NCBI GenBank assembly: GCA_017354895.1
Contig: CP071494.1
Coordinates: forward strand, 4,340,001-4,404,000
Reading direction: 5' to 3'
Length of the DNA stretch: 64,000 bases
Source of the DNA: Podospora comata
Lineage: Eukaryota; Ascomycota; Sordariomycetes; Sordariales; Podosporaceae
Each line of letters opens with the position of its first letter. Position 1 is the stretch's first letter. A model generated the notes under the pieces. It saw nothing but the letters and a program-made list of their open reading frames with translations, ran no database searches and was not told the origin of the DNA. Position numbers and translations under genes: made by a program. Below, one piece after another: positions 42,721 through 54,400 of this stretch.

Positions 42721-45064
42721 CTACACCCCCGTCGCAGCAGCAGCAGTACTCTTATCCTCCACCGCCGCCGTCGAGTTATTCGGACTCACCCGATGCCTCG
42801 AGCTCCCACCGCTCCCATCATTCGACCCCAGCTGAAAAGTCGAGTTCCTACCTCGGCGCTTGGTCCTCAGCCAAAAGATGGCCTCGCCGATTTTGCGAAA
42901 AAGCCAGGGGCGCTCGCCGGGGGGTCGCCAGGTCCAGTATTCTTTCATGTCGTAGTTTTCGGGCATGATGGTGCCCCGGGATAGTTTCATAATAACCCAG
43001 ATGCAGAGGTTTATGCCCGCGTAGGAGAAGATGCCGCTGGGGGGGGGGTTAGCTGGGGGTGGAAGGGAAAGCGAGGAGGGGGGGAAGGGCTTACGCGAGA
43101 AGGCCGTAGGCTACACTGTAGGTAAAGGGGATAAAGGCCAGGGTGATGAATGAAGGGACTGCGTCACCGATGTAGGCCCAGTTGATTTTGGTCACTTGTC
43201 GGATCATTAGGCAGCCGACCTGTCAGTCGTGTTAGCTTGGTTAGCCTAGAAGAGAGGAAGTTCGCTTACCAGCATCAGAGTACATCCAGTAGCCCAAGGC
43301 GGAATTGACGCAAATATAGGGGCAAAGAAAATACACAGGAAGAAACAAAATCCAGCAGTGACAGCCGTCAGCCCAGTCCGACCACCCTCAGCAATACCAG
43401 CACCGCTCTCAATGAAAGCCGTAACTGGTGAGCATCCGAGGAGCGCCCCGAGCGAGATACAAATCGAGTCTATGCAGAATGCAGTGGTTGAGCGGGGAAA
43501 GTCCTTATCTTTACCTGTTGTCCGTCTGCAAAACCGAGCCATGGAATAGAGTGTTGCTGTGCAGTCGATGATATCCACATAGAGGAGGGTGATCAAAGCG
43601 ACAAGCACTTTGGTGTCGAATTTTTCACCCAAGTCCCATTGGATCTGGCCGAGGGTGTGTTTAATGGGGTGGAAAGCGACAATTTGGCGGAAGTATGCGA
43701 AGCGACGGTTGCCATCGTCCGTATCGGGGAAGTACGTGACGGCTGTGTTGCGTCTGGAGAATGTTAGCATCCCAGTAGATAATGACAAAGAATTCCTAGG
43801 GATTTCTTACGGCCAAGACAGGATTGAAACCAAAGCAATTCCAATGACGATTGAAGCTCGAACCTTGAAAGCCATCAGGAACACCACGAACAGACCACCG
43901 AGACAAATACCAATCCACATCTGTGAAGTACTAAGTTAGCGTCCAAGTAACTCGGGATTTGGTTTGGGGATTTACCTTTGGGTTGGTCATGACCTCTCCA
44001 GTACACTCGCCATATTGATCCAAGGAACTAGCTGGACAGCCGCCAATAGCCAAGGGTGTACTGATAGCTCCCGTGATGATGCCAATTCCAGAGGAATATG
44101 ACATACCGATGAGTGTGAGAAACAGACCGATGCCAACACCACTGGCCGTTTTGATGGTACCGGGAATAATCTTGACCAGCCAGTGTCGCATACCAGTGAG
44201 GGCTAGAAACATGAAAATCCATCCTTCAATGAAGACAGCGGTGAGAGCAGTCTTATAGGGAATCGAGCCGGTCCCCTTTGCGCCAACGACTTGGTAAGTG
44301 AAGTAGGCATTCAAGCCCATGCCAGGACTGTGGAAGTGTCAGAACAATACGCTTCATCATCGAAATAAGGAGCAACTTACCCAAGACAGACAGGGAGGTT
44401 GGTGAAAAGACCAAACAGAATGCTGGAGAAAGCGGCCACCGCAGCTGTGGCAGTGATAAGATCCAGCTTGACCTCTGATTTCTTGTCAGTATGTGTGACA
44501 CATGAAGTATATGCTTTCATGGATTTTCAACTGACCTTCGTAGCAAGCTGTCCACTCCTTGTTGTTTACACAGTTGCCCGCGTTGTCGAGAGGTTTTTTG
44601 CATTCGCAATCGAACCCCGTGTCTGCGAGAATGGAGGCCTGTGAGGGTGTCAGAATACCAAGTGTAAGGAATATGCCGCAGCGACACCTTACGTTGACGG
44701 CAATGATGTAGGACATGGTGGCAAATGTAGTGAGGCCAGCCCGCAACTCTGTAGAGAAGTTGGCATCGGGAATACTCTTAGGCTGTGGTAGAAGCATGTC
44801 AGCCGCCAGTGTTCTGTTTTTCTTACTTGGAGCCATACTCACTCCGCTCCCCTTGAGGTTGAACACCCGGCCAACGACCGAGTTGTTCATTCGCTCATCA
44901 ACCCTCCCAACGCGGTCCTTGAAGGAGTCAAGTGCCCGTGCCTTCCAGCTTCTGTGCCTTGTGGGCAGACTCCCATCAGCATGGTCATCAGCCTCAGGCG
45001 CCGAACAGCTCCCGACAGGTCCCATCTCAATCCCAGCGCTGCGAATGTCAGTATGAAAATTCAT
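42721..45064 (-). CDS. azgA: AzgA-like adenine/guanine/hypoxanthine permease (NCS2-type purine transporter)
   Basis: Nine exons: 44843-45064, 44693-44782, 44536-44638, 44381-44474, 43976-44327, 43811-43920, 43270-43753, 43095-43219 and 42721-43036. Total 631 residues, frame closed. A charged cytosolic N-terminus leads to multiple hydrophobic segments, with ELRAGLTTFATMSYIIAVN, PGMGLNAYFTYQVVG and the late block SPVTAFIESGAGIAEGGRTGLTAV, all hallmarks of the AzgA/PbuG family. It imports purines across the plasma membrane with protons. The 60-bp intron at 44783-44842 is a multiple of three without stop; splicing restores the family spacing. Translation may instead begin at 45025 (MGPVGS), because a branch site and TTCGCAG acceptor lie just upstream, which would make the first part a 5' UTR intron. 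Confidence 0.9.
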
Positions 45065-48000
45065 TGAGTCATGAGTGACAAACGGAAGCAGAAACGGGCA
45101 AGGCAATCCGAGGGGAAGCGCGAGAAGGAAATGACTGAATCAATCAACCCCGCCGCTCAGGGGTCATTGTGTGTGTACTCCGCAGCCCAGACAGCCCCTT
45201 GTTAAGAGCGCGCGTGTGGGCAAAGAGAGCCTTGTTTCTCGGAAACAATCGAGCTCGGGGCATACAAGGATAGTGGAGGGGTACTCAGAGATCCCCAGAA
45301 GAATGAGGCACGACGGTGAAGCAATGCCCGGTTCCACGGCATTCCAACTTAAATGGCCGTCCAGAGCACCAGACGCCCTGTCTGACCGGCCCTGTCCGGG
45401 GTGAACCAGAAGACCTGGGACAAGTGCCGCAGCTGACCGACCTGGAGGCACGGCAGGGTGACAGCGGCAGCAAAGGGAATTCGACTGTTCAAGGAGATTG
45501 ACAGGGCGGAGACAAACTCACGGCTTTTTCTTCGGACCCAGCTCAGGGCTCTCCCACGAGAGGTGGTCAAAGTGGTCCATGATATCAGGGCGGGGGGTCG
45601 AACCATTCGAAGTGGGTGAAATTTTTTTGAGGCGGTGGAATCTGCGAGTCTCTCTTGAGAACGGCGTAGCAGAGAGGAGGGAGAGCTGTGTTTGTTGACA
45701 AACCTGTACAAGTCGCTCTGATGGTCAGGGCGGGCTTGGATTGTGTGAGCAAGGTCAAGAATGGCCAAGGGTCCACAAGGTGTTGAGAATGTGTCCAAAG
45801 CACCAAGAGCAAGCAATGTGGGGATGGGGAAAGCAGTACTCCGGAGGAGCAAGTCAAGAGAGCGGGCCTGGTCTTGGTACAGTCACTCGACGGGGTGCTA
45901 CCTCTTATTGGGGTGGCCTACGCATACTGGCCAGACCCTGACTGAGCAAGAGACAGAAAAGATAATCCAACTTATGATGTAGATATGCTGCCACTTAGGT
46001 AGACGGTCGCCCCGGAAAAATTACCAACTTCAACATTTGATTTGTGGATCACTGAAAGACCGTATCTATAAATTCTACATATCAGCGCCCAATCGGACTA
46101 AGAAACTTAACAGCCGGTAAGGAGGCGATATGGAAGTGGCAACCACTCAGTCAAATACAAAGGGTCCTCGACAAGTTCCGAGCTGGAGCATCAACGAGTG
46201 GGAGCCTCTCCCCTGTTCCTTTTTTACAGAGCCCTGATATTCCAGCCAGTCATGTAGGTGTAAATGATGGAATACTGACAGAAAGGATGAAGAGGCGTGT
46301 AACATGAAGAGCACGCTGCCGCAGTTCCAGGCCAGGATCGGCAAAAGAAGCAGGCCGGAGATCACAAATTCTGACACGACATGAGAATACAGCCGTATTT
46401 CCGTGCTCACGAACCACGACTTGCTGTGCGTCAGTCAAGCCCATTATACGGCAGGTGTCTTGTTCCTAACCCCCTTGGAGCCGCAGCAGAAACTTTCTGC
46501 ATAAGCGCATGGCCGAATCTTGTTTACTCGCGTTGAAGCTGCTTGGTTCGCTGCTGCTGTGTCTGCTAAACGGCCCTTTTGGGGCGAGTCCATGCGGTTT
46601 CTGATGCACCAGAATGTTTGTCTGGTATTTTAAAGGACCAACCGTTTTGCCCCCCCCCCCTTTTTTTTCCCTTCTGTGCTGTATGACAACCATAGCCGAG
46701 CAGTTCAGGACATCAACACCGAGTGCCGCCAGAAGGCACACGGCTACGGGCCGCAGGGAATCAGCGGAAGATTTGTCAATCGCCGTGAGGCAAGACACTA
46801 TGCCATCTTTGGTAGATAAGGGCGCGGTTGAATGTCCCAGCTGCTGGCGAATCTTTTGGCAATCAATCTGATCATTCCAAGTTGACCAATGCGGCGTTTA
46901 AACACGGTCTATGTCACCGTGGCTGAACTGGTGGTGCCTCCAAGTACGAATAGTTCTGGAACAGTTCAGCTGACCATGTTATACAAATATTTTCGACGAA
47001 TCTGAGAATTATAAGCATAAGAATTTCTGGAAACCGGGCTTTACCTTTTAAGCTGTCGACGGCAAAGCGTATGCATGTTGAAGCCTGGGTGGTGTGGTAT
47101 GGTGTGGTGTGTTCTGAAAGTGCTGATGCGAACCCGCCTTTTGACCCTAAGAGGACAATACGATACGGGCGTTGGTGAATGAAATTGGAAAGAGAAGCTC
47201 CAAGATCCACTGAGGCTCCATCTTCTGTCGGCAGTTGTGGAAAGAATGGATCGGTTCCCCGGATGCCACCCGATAGGGACATGGGTCAGCTCGATGGTTG
47301 GTGGATCTCCAGATCAACGGCGATCTTGGGCTTGGCATCAAACATGTGGGTCAGGGACCTCGAGCACATTTCTTCTTTCAACGTCTGTCAACGGCCCTCC
47401 TCATGGAAGCTCTATCTCGAACATGGCTGGGTCAATATGTCAATATGCGGCCAGGGATTGTAGCCATTTGCAGAACTTGCTTTTTCATCTATCCGTGTTC
47501 TCTTTCTTACACCCATCGCGTGCCAGCATATCCGACGAGCGGGTGAGGCGGACTGCATGGGATAAGCAGGGGCGAACTGGGCAAACTTCATCTGTTTATT
47601 CCTTCATTCACCTGCCCGCCCGTCGCATTTACACCAGGAGCAGCCAAGCTCCCGTCCGTGTGGGACATCACACCTATGGCATCTGGCGTCCTCTGTGAAA
47701 TCTGAGACGTGGGTGAAGTTCCATCGAGGAAGGACGCGAGGAAGGACGCGAACACCCCAAGCGTGGTTGGGAGAGCCTGATATCGGCCGTCTAGAGCAAT
47801 CAATATTAGTAGTGAGGCGAGTGATGATGCTATCTCATCTTTCTTACCCTACCTACCTTCCACGGCAGCGCGGCGGGATTAAGTGGGATTTTACTGCACG
47901 TCACTTACCTACCCTTTCCAATGCACCTCCGGACGGCTGACAGTGGTAGTACCACGTCTCTTGTGACCCCTATCAACTCATTGTTGTCCAACTTGGGCCG

Positions 48001-49132
48001 AGTCGAAGAGCGTCAAATAGCGGCCTTTTATCGTCGATAAGGAAAAAGTATGCTCTTGATGACGCCGCAGGGCTGTTGGCATGGTCTTCGAGATCAGACG
48101 AGGGGCGGGCCGTGATGGGTGGAGGTTCACAAAAATGCGAGATGGTCTGACTTGATGAGGTAGATGGCGTTTTGCCGTTGAAGTTCCTTTGGCTGCAGAA
48201 ATCAGCCCCAGACGACGCCATGTATCTGGAATGGCGATTTGTTTGGCGGACACACTTTTGCAGGACAGGGAAGGGGTTGACTTTGCGAACGCCGAGCTGC
48301 AGTCTAACGGCCGAGACTTCTTGTGAGGTTTTCAGGGAGCACAGATTTCGGTGCCCGCCAGTGGACCCCTTCATCCCACCGCTTGAAGTCGAAGCTACTG
48401 TACCTCAGCTGTCAATTTGACGACGAGCAGCTTCCTGATAGGCCTGCCTGCTCCTGTCATCATCTTACCTTGCCCTGGAAGAACGCCGCTTCTTCCTCCC
48501 CCATTTGCGGTTCGAACTTGCCTTTCCGGCCCCGAGAAAGGCACCTGGCACACAGCACGACTTCTACTTCCCTCGTTGCATGCACGAGTGCCCAATCACG
48601 TACCGAGCGCAACCTGACAGTGTCTCACTCGATTCCCTGCATTGCAGGGGGATCATACTCCCATCTTAGCGTGTCCAGAGGCCAACAGCTACCACAACTT
48701 CACCAGCTCCTGTGTGGCAAGACATAATAATAATACACAAAAAATCAATCGCCAATCCTGGTCAACCTATTTATCGTCTTACCCCTCTTGTGAGGGGTTG
48801 GTTACGTCGGGTCTTTCATCCCCTTCGAGGCCAACTTGAGCCGATTCACCAAAAAAAAAAAAAAAAAGGGTCAGGGTTGGCTAGAGGGTTGATCTCGGTA
48901 CTTGCTCTCCACCTCAGTCAATCTAACCCCAGAGGACCTAATCACAGTAATTCAGTAGCTTGTCGTTGCTCTTTCTTGCACTCGCTCTCTCTTTTCGGTG
49001 GGCTGGGCAATTGAGCATTAGTCTCGGCAAACAACCAGTTTCAACTCGGCATCGCATACCGTATTGGCTCTTCCGGCATCCTGTAAACAGCCTCGTTTTC
49101 CTTCTGCTTTCGCCATCAGTGGCAGGTTCACT
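45065..49132. other. 4.1-kb divergent spacer without a supported gene
   Basis: Between the transporter start (-) and the methyltransferase-like gene start (+). Both promoters must lie here. Contains a 12-bp tandem repeat (47725-47751), an A16-type run near 48850 and a mixed C/T run near 46650. Short open frames have no recognisable domain. Confidence 0.45.
47725..47751 (+). repeat. 12-bp tandem repeat, 2.25 copies
   Basis: The unit CGAGGAAGGACG is repeated exactly (47725-47736, 47737-47748) and followed by CGA. Probably replication slippage. Confidence 0.8.
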
Positions 49133-51410
49133 ATGTGGGACGTCGACTGGTCCGACGTTTCTATCGAAAAGGTTGGGGAGAGACGAGCGCGCAAGGGAAT
49201 CGAAAGAAACTCAAAGAAGGAGGATGTTCAGAGCGTACATGGGTCAACAGGCAGCCGCCCCTCCTCGATTGAAGAGCGACCAGCCATGAGCCTCTTTGAA
49301 TCCATGGGCTTGAAGCGCAACAGCATGTCAATCAAGAACAAGAGGAAGGACACATTGCAGCCAGAAACAACAAAGGACGATGGCAAATCAAGACGGACAT
49401 CTCTGCTGGCTGCTGCAGTTTCGGCCCTGGGCAATACAAACCGGTCGTCGACTGTGTCTGACAAGTCTCTCAGACTGCAGACCACGCTCACAGAAAAGGA
49501 CATTGTAGAAGACACCACCACGGTAACAAGTGGGAGCTGGGGGGCGCCAACGGATAGGTCATCCAAAGGTATGGTTTCTGGGAAACCCTCACCATTCCAA
49601 TTGCCAACACCGGCAGTGCTAATGTGTCCCCCAGAGTCAATGCTCTCCAAGTCCACTGCCCTAACAACGCCGTCTCTGGACTTTCAGGGGGAAGGAACGA
49701 TGGGAGATGTGCTTGCATCAGAGGCACAAAAGCCCGTGCGCCCAATGAGCGACTCGATGAAGAAAAGCACAACCACCGACCACAACAGAGCTGTTGGTCC
49801 CGTGAGAGTCGCGAGCCTAGGAAACCAACCGACTATTCTCATAAACAACACAATACCGCAAACTCCGGCAACGCAGAATTCACGCTCAATATCCTCTCTA
49901 TCAACAGAACTTGAGAAGTCAGTATCAGACTTCATTGGCAATTGGTATGAAGTTATTCACGCGTCAGACAGACCGATTCCCGTCACCATGCCGGAGCCCA
50001 AACAGCCCAACGAGCAGCACCCTCAGTCACAAGGTGCTGTCAAGTTACCTCTGATGGCCCCTTTGCCTCGGGGGCCCTTGCCAGAGGTCCCGAACCGACC
50101 TCCGACTCAACCTACGCCTCGTCCATCCAGAGCAAGAATGCTCAGCACTCTCCCACCCTCATATCAGCCCAAGGGTTACTACAATCCAGATCGGTGGAAG
50201 CCCCCTGATCAGTGGAAACCCAAGCCGGGCAGTGTCGAAGAAGCTCCTATTCCTGCCACGGAGGCGTCTCCAGTTACCCAAGAAGCTCCTTTGGTCGTGC
50301 CCAAAAAGCGAGTCCGGCTACCAAAAGACACCGAGGCTGCTTACGCAGCGACTTTGAGAGTTCAGGCTCTGCAGATGGAGTTGAAGAGAATGGCCCAGGC
50401 AACTCCTGAGGTAGCCCTCGCACGTCTCAAGGAGAACTGGGGTACTGTTACAGATCCCATAGTCTACCAGCAGCTTGAGCAGGAAAAGAAGCGATGGATG
50501 CTGGCCTCCCTGTACGGGATGGAACAGCAGATCAGGGGCGGTGACAGTACAGCTGTCACTGTGGCCGGAGCGCAGCCATTTGTCCAAGGTCCAGATGTCT
50601 TGTCACTGTTCGATTCTGACTGTACGAACCATCTGCTCTCTTCAATAGCTTGAAATCCCCGCTAACTCGCCGTCTACAGCTACGACATCCTATCTCGCAG
50701 TCCTCCACCCGGAGACGAGTATCAAGCACATGAACTCAACTCCCATTCCTCATCTTCAGTACCCGAATGTCCAGTCCTTTCCCTGGCCTGTATCACCTTC
50801 ACTTGCCCTGGAAGCGAACAAATTCACCTCGGTGCATTGTTTGTCCATGCCCTCTTTGCTGGCAAGCCAAGAGATTCCCCAGCTTCTCCAGAAGATCTAC
50901 CACTGTCTTGCCCCTCAAGGAGTGTTGCATCTGGTGGTGATAGATCCATCACCAGTAGCCCACTCTCTAGGACCACACATGAGAGAATGGCTGGAAGAAC
51001 ACCTGACCACCAGCCTGGAGGCCGAATTTCGATGCATCACCCCCAGCAGAGTGTTTCCGAGATGGCTGGAGGCAGCCAAGCTCGACGGCCTGAACAGTTT
51101 CACCACCAAGAACAAGTTCCAAGCCATCCCGCCTTCCCAGTCGCGCCACGACAATGGCAAGGGCAAGGCCAGAGCAATGGATCATCACGACCAGGAGGCC
51201 ATGATTATGGGAGACCTCCGGAGCGTGGTTGGCAGGATGCTGTGGCAGGACATGTGGTCCAAGAATGTGCGCGCAAAGGCCTGGTGGTGGGAGATTACGG
51301 AATGCGTCGAGGAGTGCATTCAGCTTGGTACCTACTGGGAGTACTCCATCATCCAGGCAACCAAGAATGGTGAAGACTGTAGCGGCAACTCTCACCGCAG
51401 TCCGTACTAA
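49133..51410 (+). CDS. Methyltransferase-like protein with a 500-residue disordered N-terminus
   Basis: Two exons, 49133-50621 and 50680-51410, with a 58-bp intron, give 739 residues. It starts MWDVDWSDVSIEKVGERRARK. Residues 20-420 are Ser/Thr/Pro-rich and look disordered, with one folded-looking stretch around 285-305 (LEKSVSDFIGNWYEVIHASDRP). A helical part (about 410-490) leads into a C-terminal domain. There, SYLAVLHPETSIKHM and QLLQKIYHCLAPQGVLHLVVIDP resemble the later strands of a class I SAM-dependent methyltransferase. Motif I is not canonical: no GxGxG is visible, so catalysis is uncertain. It could be a degenerate, regulatory methyltransferase. No family name is assigned. Confidence 0.7.
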
Positions 51411-54400
51411 CCTGCTGGACCCAACGATACTGGGGACTCTTTCTGACGATCACTTGCCAATGGAACCAGCTGTATCGAAACTCGACAACATTCTTGCTAT
51501 TTGTTCCTTTTCGGCCTCCACAGCATCAATTATTGCCCCTGGAATTAAAGGATAGAGCGACCGGTCTCCTTGTGCATCGAAACGCCTTTGCCATCGAGTT
51601 ATTGTAACAACAGTTGGCTTTTTTACCGACCAAGGGCTCCCTCCATTCAGGCATGAATTTTTCTTTCTCTGGTACCGTGCCTGTTCTGACTTTGGACAAG
51701 TTGTGCAACATTCTCATGAACGGGGCCAACAATAATCTCAAAAACCGGAAGCTGGGCAAACGAAATGGGGGCCTAGCCTTTTTATTCAGCCTGTATATTT
51801 GTCATAGAGATTTCCAAATCGGGCTTTTCTTTCACCGGGTAAGAGAAGAAGTTTCTCTTGAAGTCAGGGGGCAAGGTTGGAAACCAGGCTGGTTTGGTCA
51901 GTGGCGTTTGTTTTTCTTTTCTGTCCCCCCCCCCCCCTCTTCACAAAGCTCAAGGATCTTACTTAGCTTTGGGGGTCTTTTTTTTCCATGTAGTGTATGT
52001 AGCTTCCGACAAGGAAACGAACTTTTGTATGATCTGGGTTTGAGTCTCTTTGGCTGATGTTTGGTCATGGGGATGGGGAAGGTTTTCTTTTTGTTTTGAT
52101 GTGTTGTATGAATAGTACGTGATCATAGGGGAGTTGGGTTGGGGGGTTCATGATGGGGTTTGGGACATATGGGGGATGGCGTGAATGCGGTGTGATTGAG
52201 GTATGTGTATGAACAGGATGAGAGTGCTGAAAAGCTTTGCATATGTGGGTTGGGGGGGAGGGGACGGATGCTCATAGTCTACTAAACAAACAAACAATGC
52301 TAGTTTTTTCTCTTGTACGTTTGGTGGCTTTGGATGGTGAAACTGGTTGTGTCTTGTTATAACTCGGGGTGGTTACTTCCCTAGGTATGATAGCCACACA
52401 CACAACAGGCAGCATAATTTTGCTCTTTGACGTTCTCTCACGGCGGTTGATAGGTTCACTTTTCCTCATCATCGTTCTTCTCCAACTTCCGTTTCAACCT
52501 CTGCTGCTCGTAGATTATACTCAAGTGTGGGATTAGATCTGATGGACCCTGCTTCTTTCTGAGGGGGCATCATAGACATGTTCAACACCGGGCCCGAAAG
52601 AAAGCTGTGATTATCACCACTAAAGGGCATACACATATCTGTCTGTCTGCTTTGTGATATGCTGTTTGCAACTGGCACCTCTCCGGATGCCTAGCTAGGC
52701 ATGTATGTAGGCGCTGTCCATGTTGCTTGTAGCCAGTTCCTCTTCCATTCCCCAAAATTATCCGTGACGGTCCTTTATTATGCAAGGCTACTCAGGTGGT
52801 TTCTGTGCTTAGACACCATCCCTGACCCCCGCGTAAAGTGTCTTTTATCCTGCGAACTTTGCAGAAAGATTGTATGGTTGTCGCTTTGTTGAAAATGAGG
52901 TGCAGTAGGCAGTGGTGGTTGACTGAGCGCTATGGAATAAACACTTGAAGTCAAGGGTAGTTATCTAAAAAAAAAAGGCTTGGATATCATTGCAATGCAT
53001 CCGCGCATACAAACTAATTCGCCATTGAGAGACAAAAGTGATCATTAAGTGAATTGTCCAAGTTCGCCCTAGCAATGATAGGATGAAAGTTGATAAATAC
53101 CATCACATCAACGTCACTTACACCACCCCATCACTGAATGCTGGATGCTGGATGCTGGATGCCACCCACCACCCACCACCCACCGTTACAAAGAAGGATG
53201 CCCTCCAAAAGCAAACACTAACGGCTCACCCGGCCGGGATTCCGGAGCAGGGCCATCAACAGGAGACTTACATACATTGGCGACCCGGTGACGGTGCGGG
53301 GTACAGGCAAAAAGGAGGTCCGAGTCCCTCCCGCATTCTTGGGACTGGACCGACGACTAGGTTACAAGAGACACAACTTGGGACGGCAACCCCCATTTCA
53401 GCCAATTAACCAACCCCTTTCCATGGGCCAGTTTCGACACCCGCCCCCCCCCTTCACCTGCAGGCCACAGAACATTCCTTCCCACACATTTTTCTGCTGA
53501 AGAAAAAAGGCCTGAGCGCAAACAGAATGCATTCTGCAAAAGCAAGAATATTATGATCGTTTTACCCATCTGATCGGTGGCGTTTGCCGACGACCGGCGC
53601 ACGGTTGCCATTCTTACCCATAAGCGGAAAAGTCCTCCGGGTGAGGCGTTCAATGGCTTCGGAGAACTGGTGACGCCGTTGAGCGGGTGGCTTGCCAGCT
53701 AGAACCAGGCACCTTGCTCTTTTCATTGCTGCGCACTGGGAATTTTCCAACAAGTTCCTTTTTTGTGTACGAGCCGGCGCGAGGGACTAAGAATGTTAGT
53801 TCCTCGTGGTCGAGCATGGTTAAAAAGGAAGCGGGTTCTTGGCCGTGTCTGAGCTTTAGGTCTAGGGGACCTCGCGAGGCGGATTGATTGGGTTGTGATT
53901 CTTGGGAGTCCATGCTTTGATATTGCTTCAACAAAAGTGAGGGGGATATAGGCTGCGCTGAGTTAAGCTCAACGGGAGTGCCAGAATCGCAGTGTTCTTG
54001 ACACTGATTGCACCACCATCGGTGAAAGGCTGGCAGTGTTCTGTATGAGTGGTGATGGGTTGCTCAGTACAACTTACAAGCTTGCATAAGGCTGGCCGCC
54101 ATATGACATGTAGGTTTGGCAACCAGCTCGCAGCTTCCGGAGCCGCCATACCAAGGCTCAGTCAGAAACTGGGTGTCGTATCCCTTCCAACCAGTCCTGC
54201 GGGAGAGTTGGTCTCTGCGAGAAGCGGCACGGGTGTCGGTTTCCATGCAGCAATACCTCGCTACCAGGCAGTCAGAAAAGATTGCAACGCCGATATGTCG
54301 ACAGAAGCCCGCCCGAAAGGAGGGCAGGAGCTCTGGTCTAGAGTTATTTGCCTGGGGAATTATTAGCACAGACACACACCCAAACTTTGGAGTGTTTGGA

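Noticed and set aside
45590-45612. GGTTCGACCC (B box) on the minus strand
   Set aside because: No A box upstream and no cloverleaf; chance match.
45349-45852. 167-codon minus-strand frame upstream of the purine transporter
   Set aside because: No recognisable domain, low-complexity Ser/Pro/Leu content and no splice-supported extension; most likely promoter DNA.
54064-54375. Cys-rich minus-strand frame that could suggest a small secreted protein
   Set aside because: No signal peptide, irregular cysteine spacing and no support from neighbouring exons.
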